Shown here: one piece after another, positions 17,752-26,506 of the stretch | Position numbering within the stretch: position 1 is the stretch's first letter | How the letters are laid out: each line of letters begins with the position of its first letter | Origin: Hydrogenophilales bacterium | GTDB lineage: Bacteria; Pseudomonadota; Gammaproteobacteria; Burkholderiales; Thiobacillaceae | Direction of reading: 5' to 3' | Assembly (NCBI GenBank): GCA_016195805.1 | Contig: JACPYT010000016.1 | Location: 1 to 64,000, forward strand | DNA length: 64,000 nt | Made by a program: the position numbers and the translations under genes | Notes under the pieces: generated by a model | The model's input: the letters and a program-made list of their open reading frames with translations, nothing else | Database searches by the model: none | Told to the model about the DNA's origin: nothing

Positions 17752-18814
17752 CGTTTTGCACCGAGAGGCTCTGCAGCGTGCAGCCCGCCGCAACCAGCCG
17801 TTTGGCCAGCTGGCCCTGGTTTCGCTGCAGCAGCGCTTCGGCGCCAGACTGTTCCGGGACCATCCGGATACTGAATGCCTGACGCGCATCGAGCCTGATA
17901 TGCACGGTCAGGGTGCCGAGCTGCGGCAGCGTCAGCTTGAGCCGGGATTCCCAGCCCGTCGCGGTGGCGTGCGTGGCGCCGGCATTCGCATGATCCGGCT
18001 CCGCATCGGTTTCCTGGCGTAGCTGCCATTCCAGCGCTTGCCCCGGCCATACGTCCCCGCGCCAGACGAACTGCGGTGATTCCAGCACCTGCAACTGCTG
18101 CGACAGCAGGGCATGCATGGGATTGAGTGGCGGTTTCTCCCCGGCTGGCTCGGCCGCGCCGGGCAGGGCCAGCGCGCTGGCAGGGACGGCTGCAGCACGT
18201 GCGGAATCGGTTGCGGCGTGTCGGTTTTGCGGCTCCTGCATGAGGCCGTCCAGGCTGTCCTGGCCGACCACCCAGTCGGCCAAGTGCGATTCGTAGAACA
18301 GGCCGCTGCGGACCACTGCGGTGCGCAGCGCGAGTGCCAGTTCCGCGGGCTGCGTGGCGGGGTGGTCGAGCAGTGGGGCGGGCGGCGTCAGGGTGGGCAG
18401 AATGCGTTCGGGCACGCGCTGCATGAGGTCGCTCAGCATGCGTGCGGTCTGGCTCAGCTGCGGCCCCCCGCTGGCGGTGGTTTCGGGCGTTTCGAGCAGA
18501 AACACCGGTTGCGGCATGTGGCCGGCAAAGCGCAGGCGCAGGGTGTCGCCGGGTGCCGTCTGCGGGGGCAGGCGCATCGCAACGGTCTGCCCCTCGATTT
18601 CAACCAGCGAGATGCCCTTGGTCAGGCTCTTCACCAGGCCGGTCAGCGTCTGCCCAATGCTCAGGTGTTCGAATACAGCTGCCGGTGACGCCTGGTCGCG
18701 TTCGGTGGCGTTCAGTACCGGCTGCACGGGCGCCAGCCCGGACACAGGCCGGCCCGTGGTGCCCGGCGTGAGCGGGACATCCAGCATGCGGGCCAGATAC
18801 TGAACCGGGAGCAT
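17738..18814 (-). CDS. Second FliK-like flagellar hook-length control domain protein
   Basis: The 358-residue protein has a long low-complexity N-terminal two thirds, rich in Ala, Pro and Leu. It ends in a Flg_hook-type domain (about 265-355) with LKLTLPQLGTLTVHIRLD and QGQLAKRLVAAGCTLQSL, the fold seen in FliK. It is clearly different in sequence from fliK at 8584-9864. It overlaps the FlhB-domain gene, so the two are probably co-translated. A role in substrate switching or in binding that small partner is inferred. Confidence 0.82.
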   Translation of the reverse strand: MLPVQYLARMLDVPLTPGTTGRPVSGLAPVQPVLNATERDQASPAAVFEHLSIGQTLTGLVKSLTKGISLVEIEGQTVAMRLPPQTAPGDTLRLRFAGHMPQPVFLLETPETTASGGPQLSQTARMLSDLMQRVPERILPTLTPPAPLLDHPATQPAELALALRTAVVRSGLFYESHLADWVVGQDSLDGLMQEPQNRHAATDSARAAAVPASALALPGAAEPAGEKPPLNPMHALLSQQLQVLESPQFVWRGDVWPGQALEWQLRQETDAEPDHANAGATHATATGWESRLKLTLPQLGTLTVHIRLDARQAFSIRMVPEQSGAEALLQRNQGQLAKRLVAAGCTLQSLSVQNDADA

Positions 18815-18826
18815 GGGAAGCGGGCG

Positions 18827-19156
18827 TCAGGCCCGATGGGCTCCGTACGCCTCGATGCTGCGCTGGCTGGTGCGCAACATGTGCAGCCGCTGCTGCAGTT
18901 CATTCAGGCGGGGCTCGGTCAGTGCGCGGATCTGGGCGTCGTTCTGCAGAATGGCGCGGATGATCGCGACCTTGGTGCGCTGCTCGTGCTCGTTCATCTT
19001 CACCGGTGCAGCCTGCATCAGATTGCCGACGTAGCCCTGGCAGCGCTGCTCCAGCGTGGCCAGATGATCCCATTCGCCCTGGCGGGCGGCGTTCAGCATG
19101 GTGCCGGTCAGTTCGGAGAGCGATTCGTAGGTGGCGAGCATTTCGTTGCTGGTCAT
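18827..19156 (-). CDS. fliT: Flagellar protein FliT (export chaperone)
   Basis: FliT is the cytoplasmic chaperone for the filament cap FliD. The 109-residue protein is all-helical with many charged residues and no membrane segment, and sits directly after fliS. Sequence similarity across FliT proteins is low, so the call rests on size, composition and position. The ATG at 19156 (MTSNEML) is chosen because it follows the fliS stop and begins the first helix. Confidence 0.82.
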   Translation of the reverse strand: MTSNEMLATYESLSELTGTMLNAARQGEWDHLATLEQRCQGYVGNLMQAAPVKMNEHEQRTKVAIIRAILQNDAQIRALTEPRLNELQQRLHMLRTSQRSIEAYGAHRA

Positions 19157-19169
19157 GAGGGGCTCCGAT

Positions 19170-19622
19170 TCAGGCTGCAATGGGGTGATAGGACGTTTGG
19201 GGGGCGGCGCGGCCGGTGGCGGCGATCTGCAGCCAGGCACCATGAAGCTCGCGCAGCAGGCCCAGCACTTCTTCCAGCGGCGCGGTCTGATTGTTGAGGT
19301 GGGCGAGCATCAGGCGCTTGCTCATGTAGTCGTAGAGGGCATCCAGCTGCTGGGCGATTTCGCCACCCTGCTTGTGGTCGAGCGCGGCGCGCAGGCCCTC
19401 CAGAATGATGGCGCTGGCCTGGGTGATGGCGGCGGATTTCTTGACCAGGTTACCCTCCTGGATGTGCTTGATCGCCATCCGCACGGCGAGTTCTGCGCCT
19501 TCATACAGCATGGTGATCAGTTGGTGGGGGCTGGCGGCCACCACGCCGGTTTCCAGACCGACATTGGCATAGGTATTGGCGGCAACGCTGGATCGTGTGT
19601 ACACGTTTTCCTCCTCGTTCAA
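19170..19622 (-). CDS. fliS: Flagellin export chaperone FliS
   Basis: FliS binds the flagellin C-terminus, preventing premature polymerisation and delivering it to FlhA. The 150-residue protein carries the family core: SPHQLITMLYEGAE near residue 31, then ALDHKQGGEIAQQLDALYDYM. The length is a little over the usual 125-135, due to a short tail. Upstream, 19624-19646 forms a nine-base-pair hairpin between fliD and fliS. Confidence 0.96.
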   Translation of the reverse strand: MNEEENVYTRSSVAANTYANVGLETGVVAASPHQLITMLYEGAELAVRMAIKHIQEGNLVKKSAAITQASAIILEGLRAALDHKQGGEIAQQLDALYDYMSKRLMLAHLNNQTAPLEEVLGLLRELHGAWLQIAATGRAAPQTSYHPIAA

Positions 19623-19623
19623 T

Positions 19624-19646
19624 AATGCTGGCTATTAGCCAGCATT
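19624..19646 (-). terminator. Hairpin between fliD and fliS
   Basis: AATGCTGGC (19624-19632) pairs perfectly with GCCAGCATT (19638-19646) around TATTA. In the direction of transcription it follows fliD and is trailed by ATTG, with no long T-run. It may reduce read-through from fliD into fliS or stabilise an mRNA end. Confidence 0.5.
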
Positions 19647-19671
19647 TTGGTCAGAAATGTGGCGGGGGCGT

Positions 19672-21090
19672 TCATTTGGTCGGGGTGCCCAGCTGCTGGG
19701 TCAGGTAGGTGCTGGTGGAGTTCATGCTGCTCAGCAGCATGTTCAGGTTGGTATATTCGGTCGTGTATTGCTTCTGCAGCGCCGACATCCGGTTGTTCAG
19801 CTTGTCGATCTCGTCATTGCGGGTCTTGATGGAATCGTTAAGGCTCTGCGTGCGCGTGTCGATCAGGCCACCCGGCGTAAGCGTGGACTGCCCCCAGGCT
19901 GCCAGTCGGGTGGCGAAGCCTGTCGATGACGAGAACAAATTGGTTACATCGCTGAAATTGGCTGCCATTGCGCTGTCGAGCTGGGTGCTGTCCAGCAGCA
20001 GCGAACCATCTTTCTGGAACGAGATCCCCACCTGAACCAGCGAGGTCAGGGTGCCGCCACTCGCGGGCGTATTGAAGATACTGCGCAACTGGTCCTGCAT
20101 CGTGCGCAAGGTGCCGTCGCCTGCCAAGGTCCCTCCCGGCGAGGTGCTGGTGCCATAGGCGGAACGGGACTTGATCTGGCTGGCCAGGGCGTTGTAAGCA
20201 TCGACAAAACTGGACGCTGCGCTGTTGATGGCTGTCGTGTCGCGCGCAACCGTCAGGCTGGCCGGCGTGAGGGTGGTGTTCTTGAGCGTCAGCGTGACGC
20301 CCTGGATGGCACCGCTGACGGTATTGGAGGCGCTGGTGACTGCGATGCCGTTGACCGTGAGATTGGCATTCTGCGCAACCTGGGTCTGGGTCAGGTTTTG
20401 CACGCCAGCCGGGTCGTAGGCCAGCAGGTTATTGACGGCGGCGTCGCCGCCGCTGGTGGTGATCTTGAGGCTGTTGGCGACGCCGGAACTGGTCGAGGCC
20501 AGCACGAGCCGGTAAGGCGTGCCGCTGCCGTCGTTGACGATGGTCGCGGAGACGCCCATGCCGGCGGCATTGATCGCGTCGCGTATGCCGGCCAGGGTAT
20601 TGTTGGTGCTGTCGATGGTGATGCTTTTGGTGCCGCTGCCGCTGGACGTGAAGGTTGCCCCACTGTAGACGCCGTTGGTCAGCGTGCCGCCGCTGATGGT
20701 GCCGAAATCGAATGTGATCGTCGTGGCGGTGCCGGTGCCGATGGCGGCGGTGCTGCTGGTTTGCCCGGCGGCGATCAGATTCTGCGACTGCGCCAGCTGG
20801 CTCACGTTCATGGTATAGGTACCGGCCACTGCAGTGCTGCCTGCCGTGGCTGAAAGAACGTTGGGATCGGACGGTGTGGCGGCGAATTTCTGTAGACTGG
20901 TGCTCAGGTTTTGCGCAGCGGTTTGGAAGCCCGACACCAGACTGCTGAGCGTGCCGAAGGATGAAATCTTGGCCTGGTAGTCAGTGACCTGGGTGTTGAG
21001 CGTGTCGATGGGCTTGCGCTCGACCGCCATCAGCTGGGAGACGAGGGTAGGGACATCGAGTGCAGTCGCGGTTGACGATGTAATGGCCAT
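19672..21090 (-). CDS. fliD: Flagellar filament capping protein FliD
   Basis: FliD forms the cap at the filament tip that folds incoming flagellin. The 472-residue length is usual. The N-terminal D0/D1 segment (LDVPTLVSQLMAVERKPIDTL) and the C-terminal coiled coil (NDEIDKLNNRMSALQKQYTTE, read in parts) are both recognisable. The middle is Ser/Thr/Gly-rich with repeated DGSG-type motifs. An AGGAGG site precedes the ATG, 15 bases after flaG. Confidence 0.96.
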   Translation of the reverse strand: MAITSSTATALDVPTLVSQLMAVERKPIDTLNTQVTDYQAKISSFGTLSSLVSGFQTAAQNLSTSLQKFAATPSDPNVLSATAGSTAVAGTYTMNVSQLAQSQNLIAAGQTSSTAAIGTGTATTITFDFGTISGGTLTNGVYSGATFTSSGSGTKSITIDSTNNTLAGIRDAINAAGMGVSATIVNDGSGTPYRLVLASTSSGVANSLKITTSGGDAAVNNLLAYDPAGVQNLTQTQVAQNANLTVNGIAVTSASNTVSGAIQGVTLTLKNTTLTPASLTVARDTTAINSAASSFVDAYNALASQIKSRSAYGTSTSPGGTLAGDGTLRTMQDQLRSIFNTPASGGTLTSLVQVGISFQKDGSLLLDSTQLDSAMAANFSDVTNLFSSSTGFATRLAAWGQSTLTPGGLIDTRTQSLNDSIKTRNDEIDKLNNRMSALQKQYTTEYTNLNMLLSSMNSTSTYLTQQLGTPTK

Positions 21091-21105
21091 GATGAACCTC
21101 CTGAC

Positions 21106-21468
21106 TCAAGCCTTTTGTTTCAGCAGCAGACCCTGCTGGAATTGTTCAATGCCACGTGAAATTGCAAGGGTTTCTTCGGTTGGATATTGGCGAATCAATT
21201 TGCCCGTGCTGGTGTCCACCATCTTGACCACGACTTTGTGGGTGTCGGTGTCCACGCTGAATTCCAGGTTCTGGTTCGCTTGCTGCATGGCTTTATTGAG
21301 CGTCGCCACTGCATGGTTCAGCTCTTCCGCGGAAGGTTGCTGAGGGACGGCCGGCGTGTCTGCGACAGCCTTGGGCTCGGTATTGCCTGCACCATTGGTG
21401 CGCGCAGCCGGGAGTAAAGCCTGATTCATGAGAGGGTTATTCTGGATAATCATCGCGATATCCTTCAT
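21106..21468 (-). CDS. flaG: Flagellar protein FlaG
   Basis: FlaG is a small late flagellar protein that influences filament length. The 120-residue protein has a variable N-terminus and the typical C-terminal FlaG domain: NQNLEFSVDTDTHKVVVKMVD (read in parts), then GKLIRQYPTEETLAISRGI. The ATG at 21468 is chosen for a GGGGA site upstream; an ATG at 21453 with AAGGA is also possible. It lies between fliC and fliD, the usual position. Confidence 0.9.
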   Translation of the reverse strand: MKDIAMIIQNNPLMNQALLPAARTNGAGNTEPKAVADTPAVPQQPSAEELNHAVATLNKAMQQANQNLEFSVDTDTHKVVVKMVDTSTGKLIRQYPTEETLAISRGIEQFQQGLLLKQKA

Positions 21469-21527
21469 GTCAAATCCCCAACCGGCCATTCGGGTTCCGG
21501 TTGGGGGGGCTCATGTTAATTAACCAC

Positions 21528-22256
21528 TTAACGCAGCAGGGTCAGCACGGTTTGCGGCGTCTGGTTGGCCTGCGCCAGGACCGCGGTGCCTGCCTGTTGC
21601 AGGATGTTGTTCTTGGCCTGGGCCGAGGTTTCGGCAGCGTAGTCGGTATCCATGACACGGCTGTAGGACGCCGAAAGGTTGACCGAAGCGGTCTGCAGCG
21701 TGGCTACTGCTGACGAAAGCGCTGACATGTCGGCACCGTATTTGGCGCGCTGGGTGTTGATTGCGGTCAGCTCGGTGTCGAATGCGCTCAGGCTGGCGAA
21801 GGCCGTCGCGGCCGTGTACGCCGTGGTCGCCGCACCGCCGGCGGTGGCAAGATTCGCGTCGACCGTCACTTTGGTGTCAGCTGTTGTCAAAGCGGAAATA
21901 CGGGCGTTTTCGGCGAGGAGCTGGGTTGCTTCTGCGTTCGAGGTAAAAGCAGCGCTACCGCCCTGGATGTAGATTTCGCGCAGGCGCTGCGTATTCTCGG
22001 TGATTTGGGCCATGTAGCCGTCGTTGGTTTGCGCCTGGGAGATCCCGTTATTGGCATTGCGGATGTTCATGTTCGCGCCGCGAATCTGGGCGTCGTAGTT
22101 GGTAGCGATGCCGAGGCCGGTCGCGTCGTCCTTTGCGCTGTTGATGCGCAGGCCGGACGACAGTCGTTCTTGGGCAGTTTGCAAAGCGGCTGCAGACCTG
22201 TTCAGGGCAGCGCCGGCAAACAGAGCGGCTACGTTGGTGTTGATTACTTGTGCCAT
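21528..22256 (-). CDS. fliC: Flagellin (short form)
   Basis: Filament subunit. The 242-residue protein is short: it has the conserved N-terminal D0/D1 region (MAQVINTNVAALFAG, then ERLSSGLRINSAKDDATGLG) and the C-terminal D1/D0 region ending NQTPQTVLTLLR. Only a small Ala/Thr-rich bridge lies between them, and the exposed D2/D3 domains are missing. Several core positions differ from common flagellins (GLGIATNYDAQIRG; ALSSAVATLQTASVNL). A FliA promoter lies 114 bases upstream and AAGGAG precedes the ATG. Ser/Thr in the short central segment are possible glycosylation sites for the operon at 24210-31887 (inference). Confidence 0.94.
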   Translation of the reverse strand: MAQVINTNVAALFAGAALNRSAAALQTAQERLSSGLRINSAKDDATGLGIATNYDAQIRGANMNIRNANNGISQAQTNDGYMAQITENTQRLREIYIQGGSAAFTSNAEATQLLAENARISALTTADTKVTVDANLATAGGAATTAYTAATAFASLSAFDTELTAINTQRAKYGADMSALSSAVATLQTASVNLSASYSRVMDTDYAAETSAQAKNNILQQAGTAVLAQANQTPQTVLTLLR

Positions 22257-22369
22257 GAGTGTTTCTCCTTAAGTGGGTCGAAGGTTCCCGGCTCTTGTGC
22301 CCCGCAGGGGTGCTGGTGCCGTCAACGTTGGTCTGGCCGCTGGGGCTGTATGAACCGCCGTTGTGAGAG

Positions 22370-22396
22370 GAATCGTCGGGGGTTGGAGAAAGTTAA
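22370..22396 (-). promoter_or_regulatory. Sigma-28 (FliA) promoter for fliC
   Basis: On the minus strand TTAACTTT (22396-22389), exactly 11 bases, then GACGATTC (22377-22370) fit the FliA consensus at 11 of 16 positions with ideal spacing. The resulting leader is about 105 bases and includes a small CCCC/GGGG hairpin near 22300. Confidence 0.7.
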
Positions 22397-22425
22397 GGCT
22401 CCTGTTTCAAAAATCTGCATGATCT

Positions 22426-24000
22426 TCAGTCCGCGGCCTGCACAGGGGCCTCAGGAGCCAGGCAGACCCGGTTCTTGCCGCGCTGCTTGGCTTCGTACAT
22501 GGCGCTGTCGGCGCGAGCGATCGAGGCTTCCTGCGATTCGCCGGGAGTACGTTCGGCGACGCCGGCGCTGAAGGTGATCAGCACGCGCTCGTTGTTGTCG
22601 AGGAAGTATTTCTTGGTGAGGCTGCGCTGCAGGCGGGTGATGATTCGTGCGGCCTCGTCGAGCGGCGTGTTGGGGAGGATGACGATAAATTCCTCGCCGC
22701 CCAGGCGCGCGATGTGGTCGGTGAGACGCAGCTCTTCCTTCGCAACCTTGACCAGATGGATGAGGGCTTCGTCGCCGGTCTGGTGGCCGCGTGTGTCGTT
22801 CAGTGTCTTGAAGTTGTCGACGTCGAGTACGGCGATGCTGAAGGGGGTGTTGTAGCGGTCGGCGCGCGAGGCTTCACGTGCAAACTCGTCATCCAGGCCG
22901 CGCCGGTTGAGGCTGCGCGTCATCGGGTCTTCGCGTACGAGCGCGCTCATCTGGGCGAGTTCGGCTTCCAACTGCTTGATGCGGTCTTCGGCCTGCAGGG
23001 CGGTGTCGCGTTCCAGAATCAGCTGTTCGTGGGCGCGACGGGTATCCGACTGCGCGGCGCGGGTTTCATCCAGCAGGGTCTCGAGGATGCGGTTCAGCTC
23101 CAGCACGTCTTCGGTGTTGCTGATGCGCTCGATGTGGGAGGTTATCTTGCCCTGGTATTCGTCATTGGCCGCCACGGCGTCGCTCATGCGGCTGACGAAG
23201 GTGGTCATGGTGGCTTTGAGTGTGGCGGTGGCTTCGCGCAGGCCGTGCTTGACCATGCTTTGCTTGAAGATGACGTCCTTGAGCCGTTTTTCCGCCTCCT
23301 GCAGCGACTGGATCCGGAGCGGGCCGGTAATGACTTTTTGCACCAGGTCGAGCTGGCCGCGCAGCCAGGTGTCGTCGTCGAGCAGTTCGCCGATGTTTTC
23401 CACCAGCAGCAGCAGGATGCGCTTGAGCATTTCCTGCTGTTGCTGGACGTCCGGCGCCTGCATCTCGATGCCGACCCACAGGGATTTCAGGCCGGATGCG
23501 GCATTGCGCAGGGAGGCGGCGCCGTCGGCATCGCGTACAGCGTCGGCCAGCTCCTGGGCCTTTTCCGCCAGGCGCGGGCTGTGGGACAGCTGGGTGACGA
23601 CGCCGAATTCCAAAGTTTTGGCCAGCAGGTCGCGCAGCAGGGCCAAGTTCTCGCCGCCGCCGCTTTCGCCTTGCTGTTTGAGCAGCAGGGTGATCTGGCC
23701 CAGTTGCCTGCGGCACAGCGCCCAGTCGCCCTTGCGGATGGCCTGGTTCAGGGCTTCCACGGGGGCGGCCAGTTCGGGATATTGTCGATTGAGGTCCATC
23801 ACCAGCCCGGACAACGCCGTGACGGCAGAAGGCAGGTTGAGGTCGGCCGTGGGAGCGCTGGGCACGCCGACGATTTCCTCGTACAGGGTCTGGTAGTTGT
23901 CCGGGGTCGGCGCAATCCGGCGCATGGCGAGGCGGCGCAGGGTCTCGCGCGCCACTTCGGTCGGGTTGTCCAGATTGATATTGACGGTTGGTTCAGCCAT
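22426..24000 (-). CDS. GGDEF diguanylate cyclase
   Basis: Makes cyclic di-GMP from two GTP. The 524-residue protein has a long helical N-terminal part (about 1-340) of unknown fold with a predicted coiled coil just before the catalytic domain. The GGDEF domain (about 355-515) has active site RLGGEEF near residue 433. The product-inhibition I-site RLTD lies exactly five residues before GGEEF, so the enzyme is likely active and feedback-inhibited. No membrane segment is seen, so it is cytoplasmic. It lies directly upstream of fliC and in one block with a PilZ motor brake. A 55-base element upstream (24036-24090) is shared with the glycan operon. Confidence 0.92.
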   Translation of the reverse strand: MAEPTVNINLDNPTEVARETLRRLAMRRIAPTPDNYQTLYEEIVGVPSAPTADLNLPSAVTALSGLVMDLNRQYPELAAPVEALNQAIRKGDWALCRRQLGQITLLLKQQGESGGGENLALLRDLLAKTLEFGVVTQLSHSPRLAEKAQELADAVRDADGAASLRNAASGLKSLWVGIEMQAPDVQQQQEMLKRILLLLVENIGELLDDDTWLRGQLDLVQKVITGPLRIQSLQEAEKRLKDVIFKQSMVKHGLREATATLKATMTTFVSRMSDAVAANDEYQGKITSHIERISNTEDVLELNRILETLLDETRAAQSDTRRAHEQLILERDTALQAEDRIKQLEAELAQMSALVREDPMTRSLNRRGLDDEFAREASRADRYNTPFSIAVLDVDNFKTLNDTRGHQTGDEALIHLVKVAKEELRLTDHIARLGGEEFIVILPNTPLDEAARIITRLQRSLTKKYFLDNNERVLITFSAGVAERTPGESQEASIARADSAMYEAKQRGKNRVCLAPEAPVQAAD

Positions 24001-24035
24001 GGCGGCGCTCAGCCCCGGAGAGAGTATTTGCTATG

Positions 24036-24090
24036 CCTCGCATGTTAGGGGTGGCCAGTCCGCGGCGAAGGCTGGATTAGGGTAGTAAAA
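24036..24090 (-). promoter_or_regulatory. Conserved upstream element, copy A (before diguanylate cyclase)
   Basis: This 55-base segment aligns without gaps to 31931-31985 with 41 identities. Both end 35-43 bases before the start codon of a minus-strand gene. Read on the minus strand it contains CCCTAAT, then CCTTCGCC and, 16 bases further, TAACAT, resembling an activator site with weak -35 and -10 boxes. The regulator is unknown. Confidence 0.6.
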
Positions 24091-24209
24091 GGGGGGTATT
24101 TCTGGGGAAGGGTGCGAGAGGAGTGCCACCGCCCGCTCCACATTCGTGGGAACGAACGGTGTGTCGGGAACCCTCGCTCATGCGCCTGCAGGCACATCGC
24201 CGCGCCACG

Positions 24210-25337
24210 CTACAGGCTAAGCCATTCCATGCGGCGCGCGGATTCGGCGATCTTCTCCAGAAAATGCAGGCCTTCCCTCGATTGGGTAGCTCCGAACACG
24301 AATTCTGAAGGCTCGTACTGCCCTTCCTTGAGGGATCGCAATTCGCCAGCGATATCTGCGTAGAGGTTCGCAAATGCCTCGATGAACCCCGAAGGGTGCC
24401 CAGCCTTGAAACGGTTGTAACGCAATTGCTGTGCGGTCTTCGCCTCACACGATCCGCGATCCAACCTGCAGTGACGGCCGTCGTTATCCGCCCAATTCAG
24501 GTTTTCGGGTTCCATCTGGAACCACTCTGCACTGGCAGAATCCCCGAAGACCCGAATGCGCAGCCCATTTCGAAGGCCGAGAGCGGTTTTCCCCCACCAC
24601 GCATTGACGCGTATGTCGTCCTCGTAATGGGTCAGGCAATAGACATTGTCGATCAGCCCGTCGAACTGCCCATAACTCGATTGGTCGCCAACCAGGCTCT
24701 GCGGTTTGCAATGCCCCGTCAGGAAATCGACCAGATGGTGTACGTGAACCCCCAGGTCGAGCGATACGGTTGGTACCGCATAGTCGACCCTGCGCCAGTC
24801 CTGAGGGTTTGCGCCCAGACGCAGGAAACCCTCCTGAGGCATTTCGATCTGAATCTGCTGGATCTTTCCGAGGCGGCCTTCGCGCATCATTCGCTGAAGT
24901 TCCCTGACCATGGGGTATCCGGAGTAGTTGTACGTCACGGCAAGATACCCGCGCTTTCGCTCGATCGCTTCTTCAATCGCCCGGCAATCGGCACTGGACA
25001 CCGCAAGCGCTTTTTCGCAAATCACCGGAAAGCCCGCGTCGATTGCTTCGATGGCGATTTCCGTGTGGTTTGGCGTTGGCGTGAGAATCACCACCGCATC
25101 GATACTGCCCGCCTCAACACCAAGCAATTCTTGCCAACTCCGGTACAGCCGCTCGGGAGCTACGCCGTAGACACGCGCGGAGTGCTCGTTCTGGGAGGGA
25201 TCACGACTGAAGCAGCCGGCTTCGACGCGAAAGTGGCCATCAAGCCGACTCGCGTTGAAGTGCGTGAATCCCACTGCAGAGTTCAATGCGCCACCGATGA
25301 ATGCAATGCGCAGCGGTTCATGAGGAGTAAAGGTCAT
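24210..25337 (-). CDS. Gfo/Idh/MocA family oxidoreductase
   Basis: NAD(P)-dependent sugar dehydrogenase or reductase of the Gfo/Idh/MocA family. The 375-residue protein has an N-terminal Rossmann fold (IAFIGGALNSAVG near residue 10) and the family dinucleotide strand AVVILTPTPNHTEIA. CEKALAV supplies the conserved Lys (EKP-type). The C-terminal domain contains the DLGVHVHHLVDFL segment. It is the last gene of the glycan operon, 74 bases after the FkbM gene. Base composition of 24210-27700 looks lower in GC than flanking flagellar genes. The substrate is unknown, probably a nucleotide-linked sugar. Confidence 0.85.
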   Translation of the reverse strand: MTFTPHEPLRIAFIGGALNSAVGFTHFNASRLDGHFRVEAGCFSRDPSQNEHSARVYGVAPERLYRSWQELLGVEAGSIDAVVILTPTPNHTEIAIEAIDAGFPVICEKALAVSSADCRAIEEAIERKRGYLAVTYNYSGYPMVRELQRMMREGRLGKIQQIQIEMPQEGFLRLGANPQDWRRVDYAVPTVSLDLGVHVHHLVDFLTGHCKPQSLVGDQSSYGQFDGLIDNVYCLTHYEDDIRVNAWWGKTALGLRNGLRIRVFGDSASAEWFQMEPENLNWADNDGRHCRLDRGSCEAKTAQQLRYNRFKAGHPSGFIEAFANLYADIAGELRSLKEGQYEPSEFVFGATQSREGLHFLEKIAESARRMEWLSL

Positions 25338-25411
25338 AGTAATGGGTTCGCATTCGTTGGAATAATCGTCCTGAGCGTTTCAAGCCTGTCTCGAGCCCTG
25401 TTGCGATCGAG

Positions 25412-26506
25412 TCACACGAAAAACATAACAGTCTCCGACCACCCTTGCGTGTAGTGGCGAAGAAAGACCCGATAATCCGGATTCAAGGACAAGATGAAAT
25501 TTGGGATCTCACGAAAATCACTGGCCGAGTGGTAGACGGAGATCGCCAGTTTTGGTTTGTTCTCAAGAATGTGTCCCCGACAGCCGGACAACGCTTTGAG
25601 CTCCCACCCCTCGAGATCCATCTTGATGAAACTGACGGGCTGTTTGACGGCTTGATCGAGCGTCGTCACTTTGATGCGCTTATCGGAGGTCGAGGACACC
25701 GATGATGCCGAACCCGAATCAGGGTCGAATGACAACTCGCCGTCACAGTCCGACAGCCCTTCCTGGATGAACTCGATATCGCGGAATTCCTTGAGCCGAA
25801 CTCGCGCAGCCGCCATGTTTGATCCAGAGGGCTCGAACAAGAACACCTTCTCGTAGTCCGGGTGCCGTCGACAGAACTCCTCGGTCGTATCGCCGTCGAA
25901 CCCGCCTGCATCGACGAACACCTCGCGCCTCAGTTCCAGAAATTCCTCGAAGTATTGATCCCGCAGTCGAACCTTGTAGCCGTTCATGTAATCGGCATCG
26001 GCGGTCAGGCGATACCTCAAGATGTCCGACAAAGTCTGTTTCGATTCCTCATCCTCAAGGCGTTCGAACAGATTTCCCCATTCGCCTTGATGGTCCTGAT
26101 AATCGCGTCGTTGATCAATTACGAATTTCGGCCATTTGATTCGTCCGCCGGCTGCGTGAATCAGCTCACTGATGTTCAGCAGCCCCTTGATGGGCTGCAC
26201 ACCCATTTTCGTACTGACATCGACCGGGCTGATCGACGTCGAACAGTTGAGGATCACGGCATCTTTCGGAAGCTGGGCGGAAGCAACCACCTTCAAATCG
26301 TTCCATATCCCTCCACTTTTGGCGAAGTCGTCGACGAGCCCGTCCAGATGGACCAGCGCTGCGACCCCGGCAGACTGCTCGTTCCGGCCAATCACGAATC
26401 GCGTGAAGCCTGGCGCCGGCATCAGGAATCGTGAGGCAAGATCCTGTCTGCCAGGGATCCGACGCAACGCACCAAGGACTTGTTGCTCAAATTCATCGCG
26501 CGTCAT
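25412..26506 (-). CDS. FkbM family SAM-dependent methyltransferase
   Basis: Probable O-methyltransferase acting on a sugar. The 364-residue protein has an N-terminal segment (about 1-180) without a recognised motif. An FkbM domain follows, with SAM motif VFVDAGGFDGDT near residue 208 and the family signature FIKMDLEGWELKAL further on. The ATG at 26506 is chosen for a GGAG site and because it overlaps the ATP-grasp gene end by 14 bases. In the operon it probably decorates a sugar added by the GT41 protein (inference). Confidence 0.85.
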   Translation of the reverse strand: MTRDEFEQQVLGALRRIPGRQDLASRFLMPAPGFTRFVIGRNEQSAGVAALVHLDGLVDDFAKSGGIWNDLKVVASAQLPKDAVILNCSTSISPVDVSTKMGVQPIKGLLNISELIHAAGGRIKWPKFVIDQRRDYQDHQGEWGNLFERLEDEESKQTLSDILRYRLTADADYMNGYKVRLRDQYFEEFLELRREVFVDAGGFDGDTTEEFCRRHPDYEKVFLFEPSGSNMAAARVRLKEFRDIEFIQEGLSDCDGELSFDPDSGSASSVSSTSDKRIKVTTLDQAVKQPVSFIKMDLEGWELKALSGCRGHILENKPKLAISVYHSASDFREIPNFILSLNPDYRVFLRHYTQGWSETVMFFV

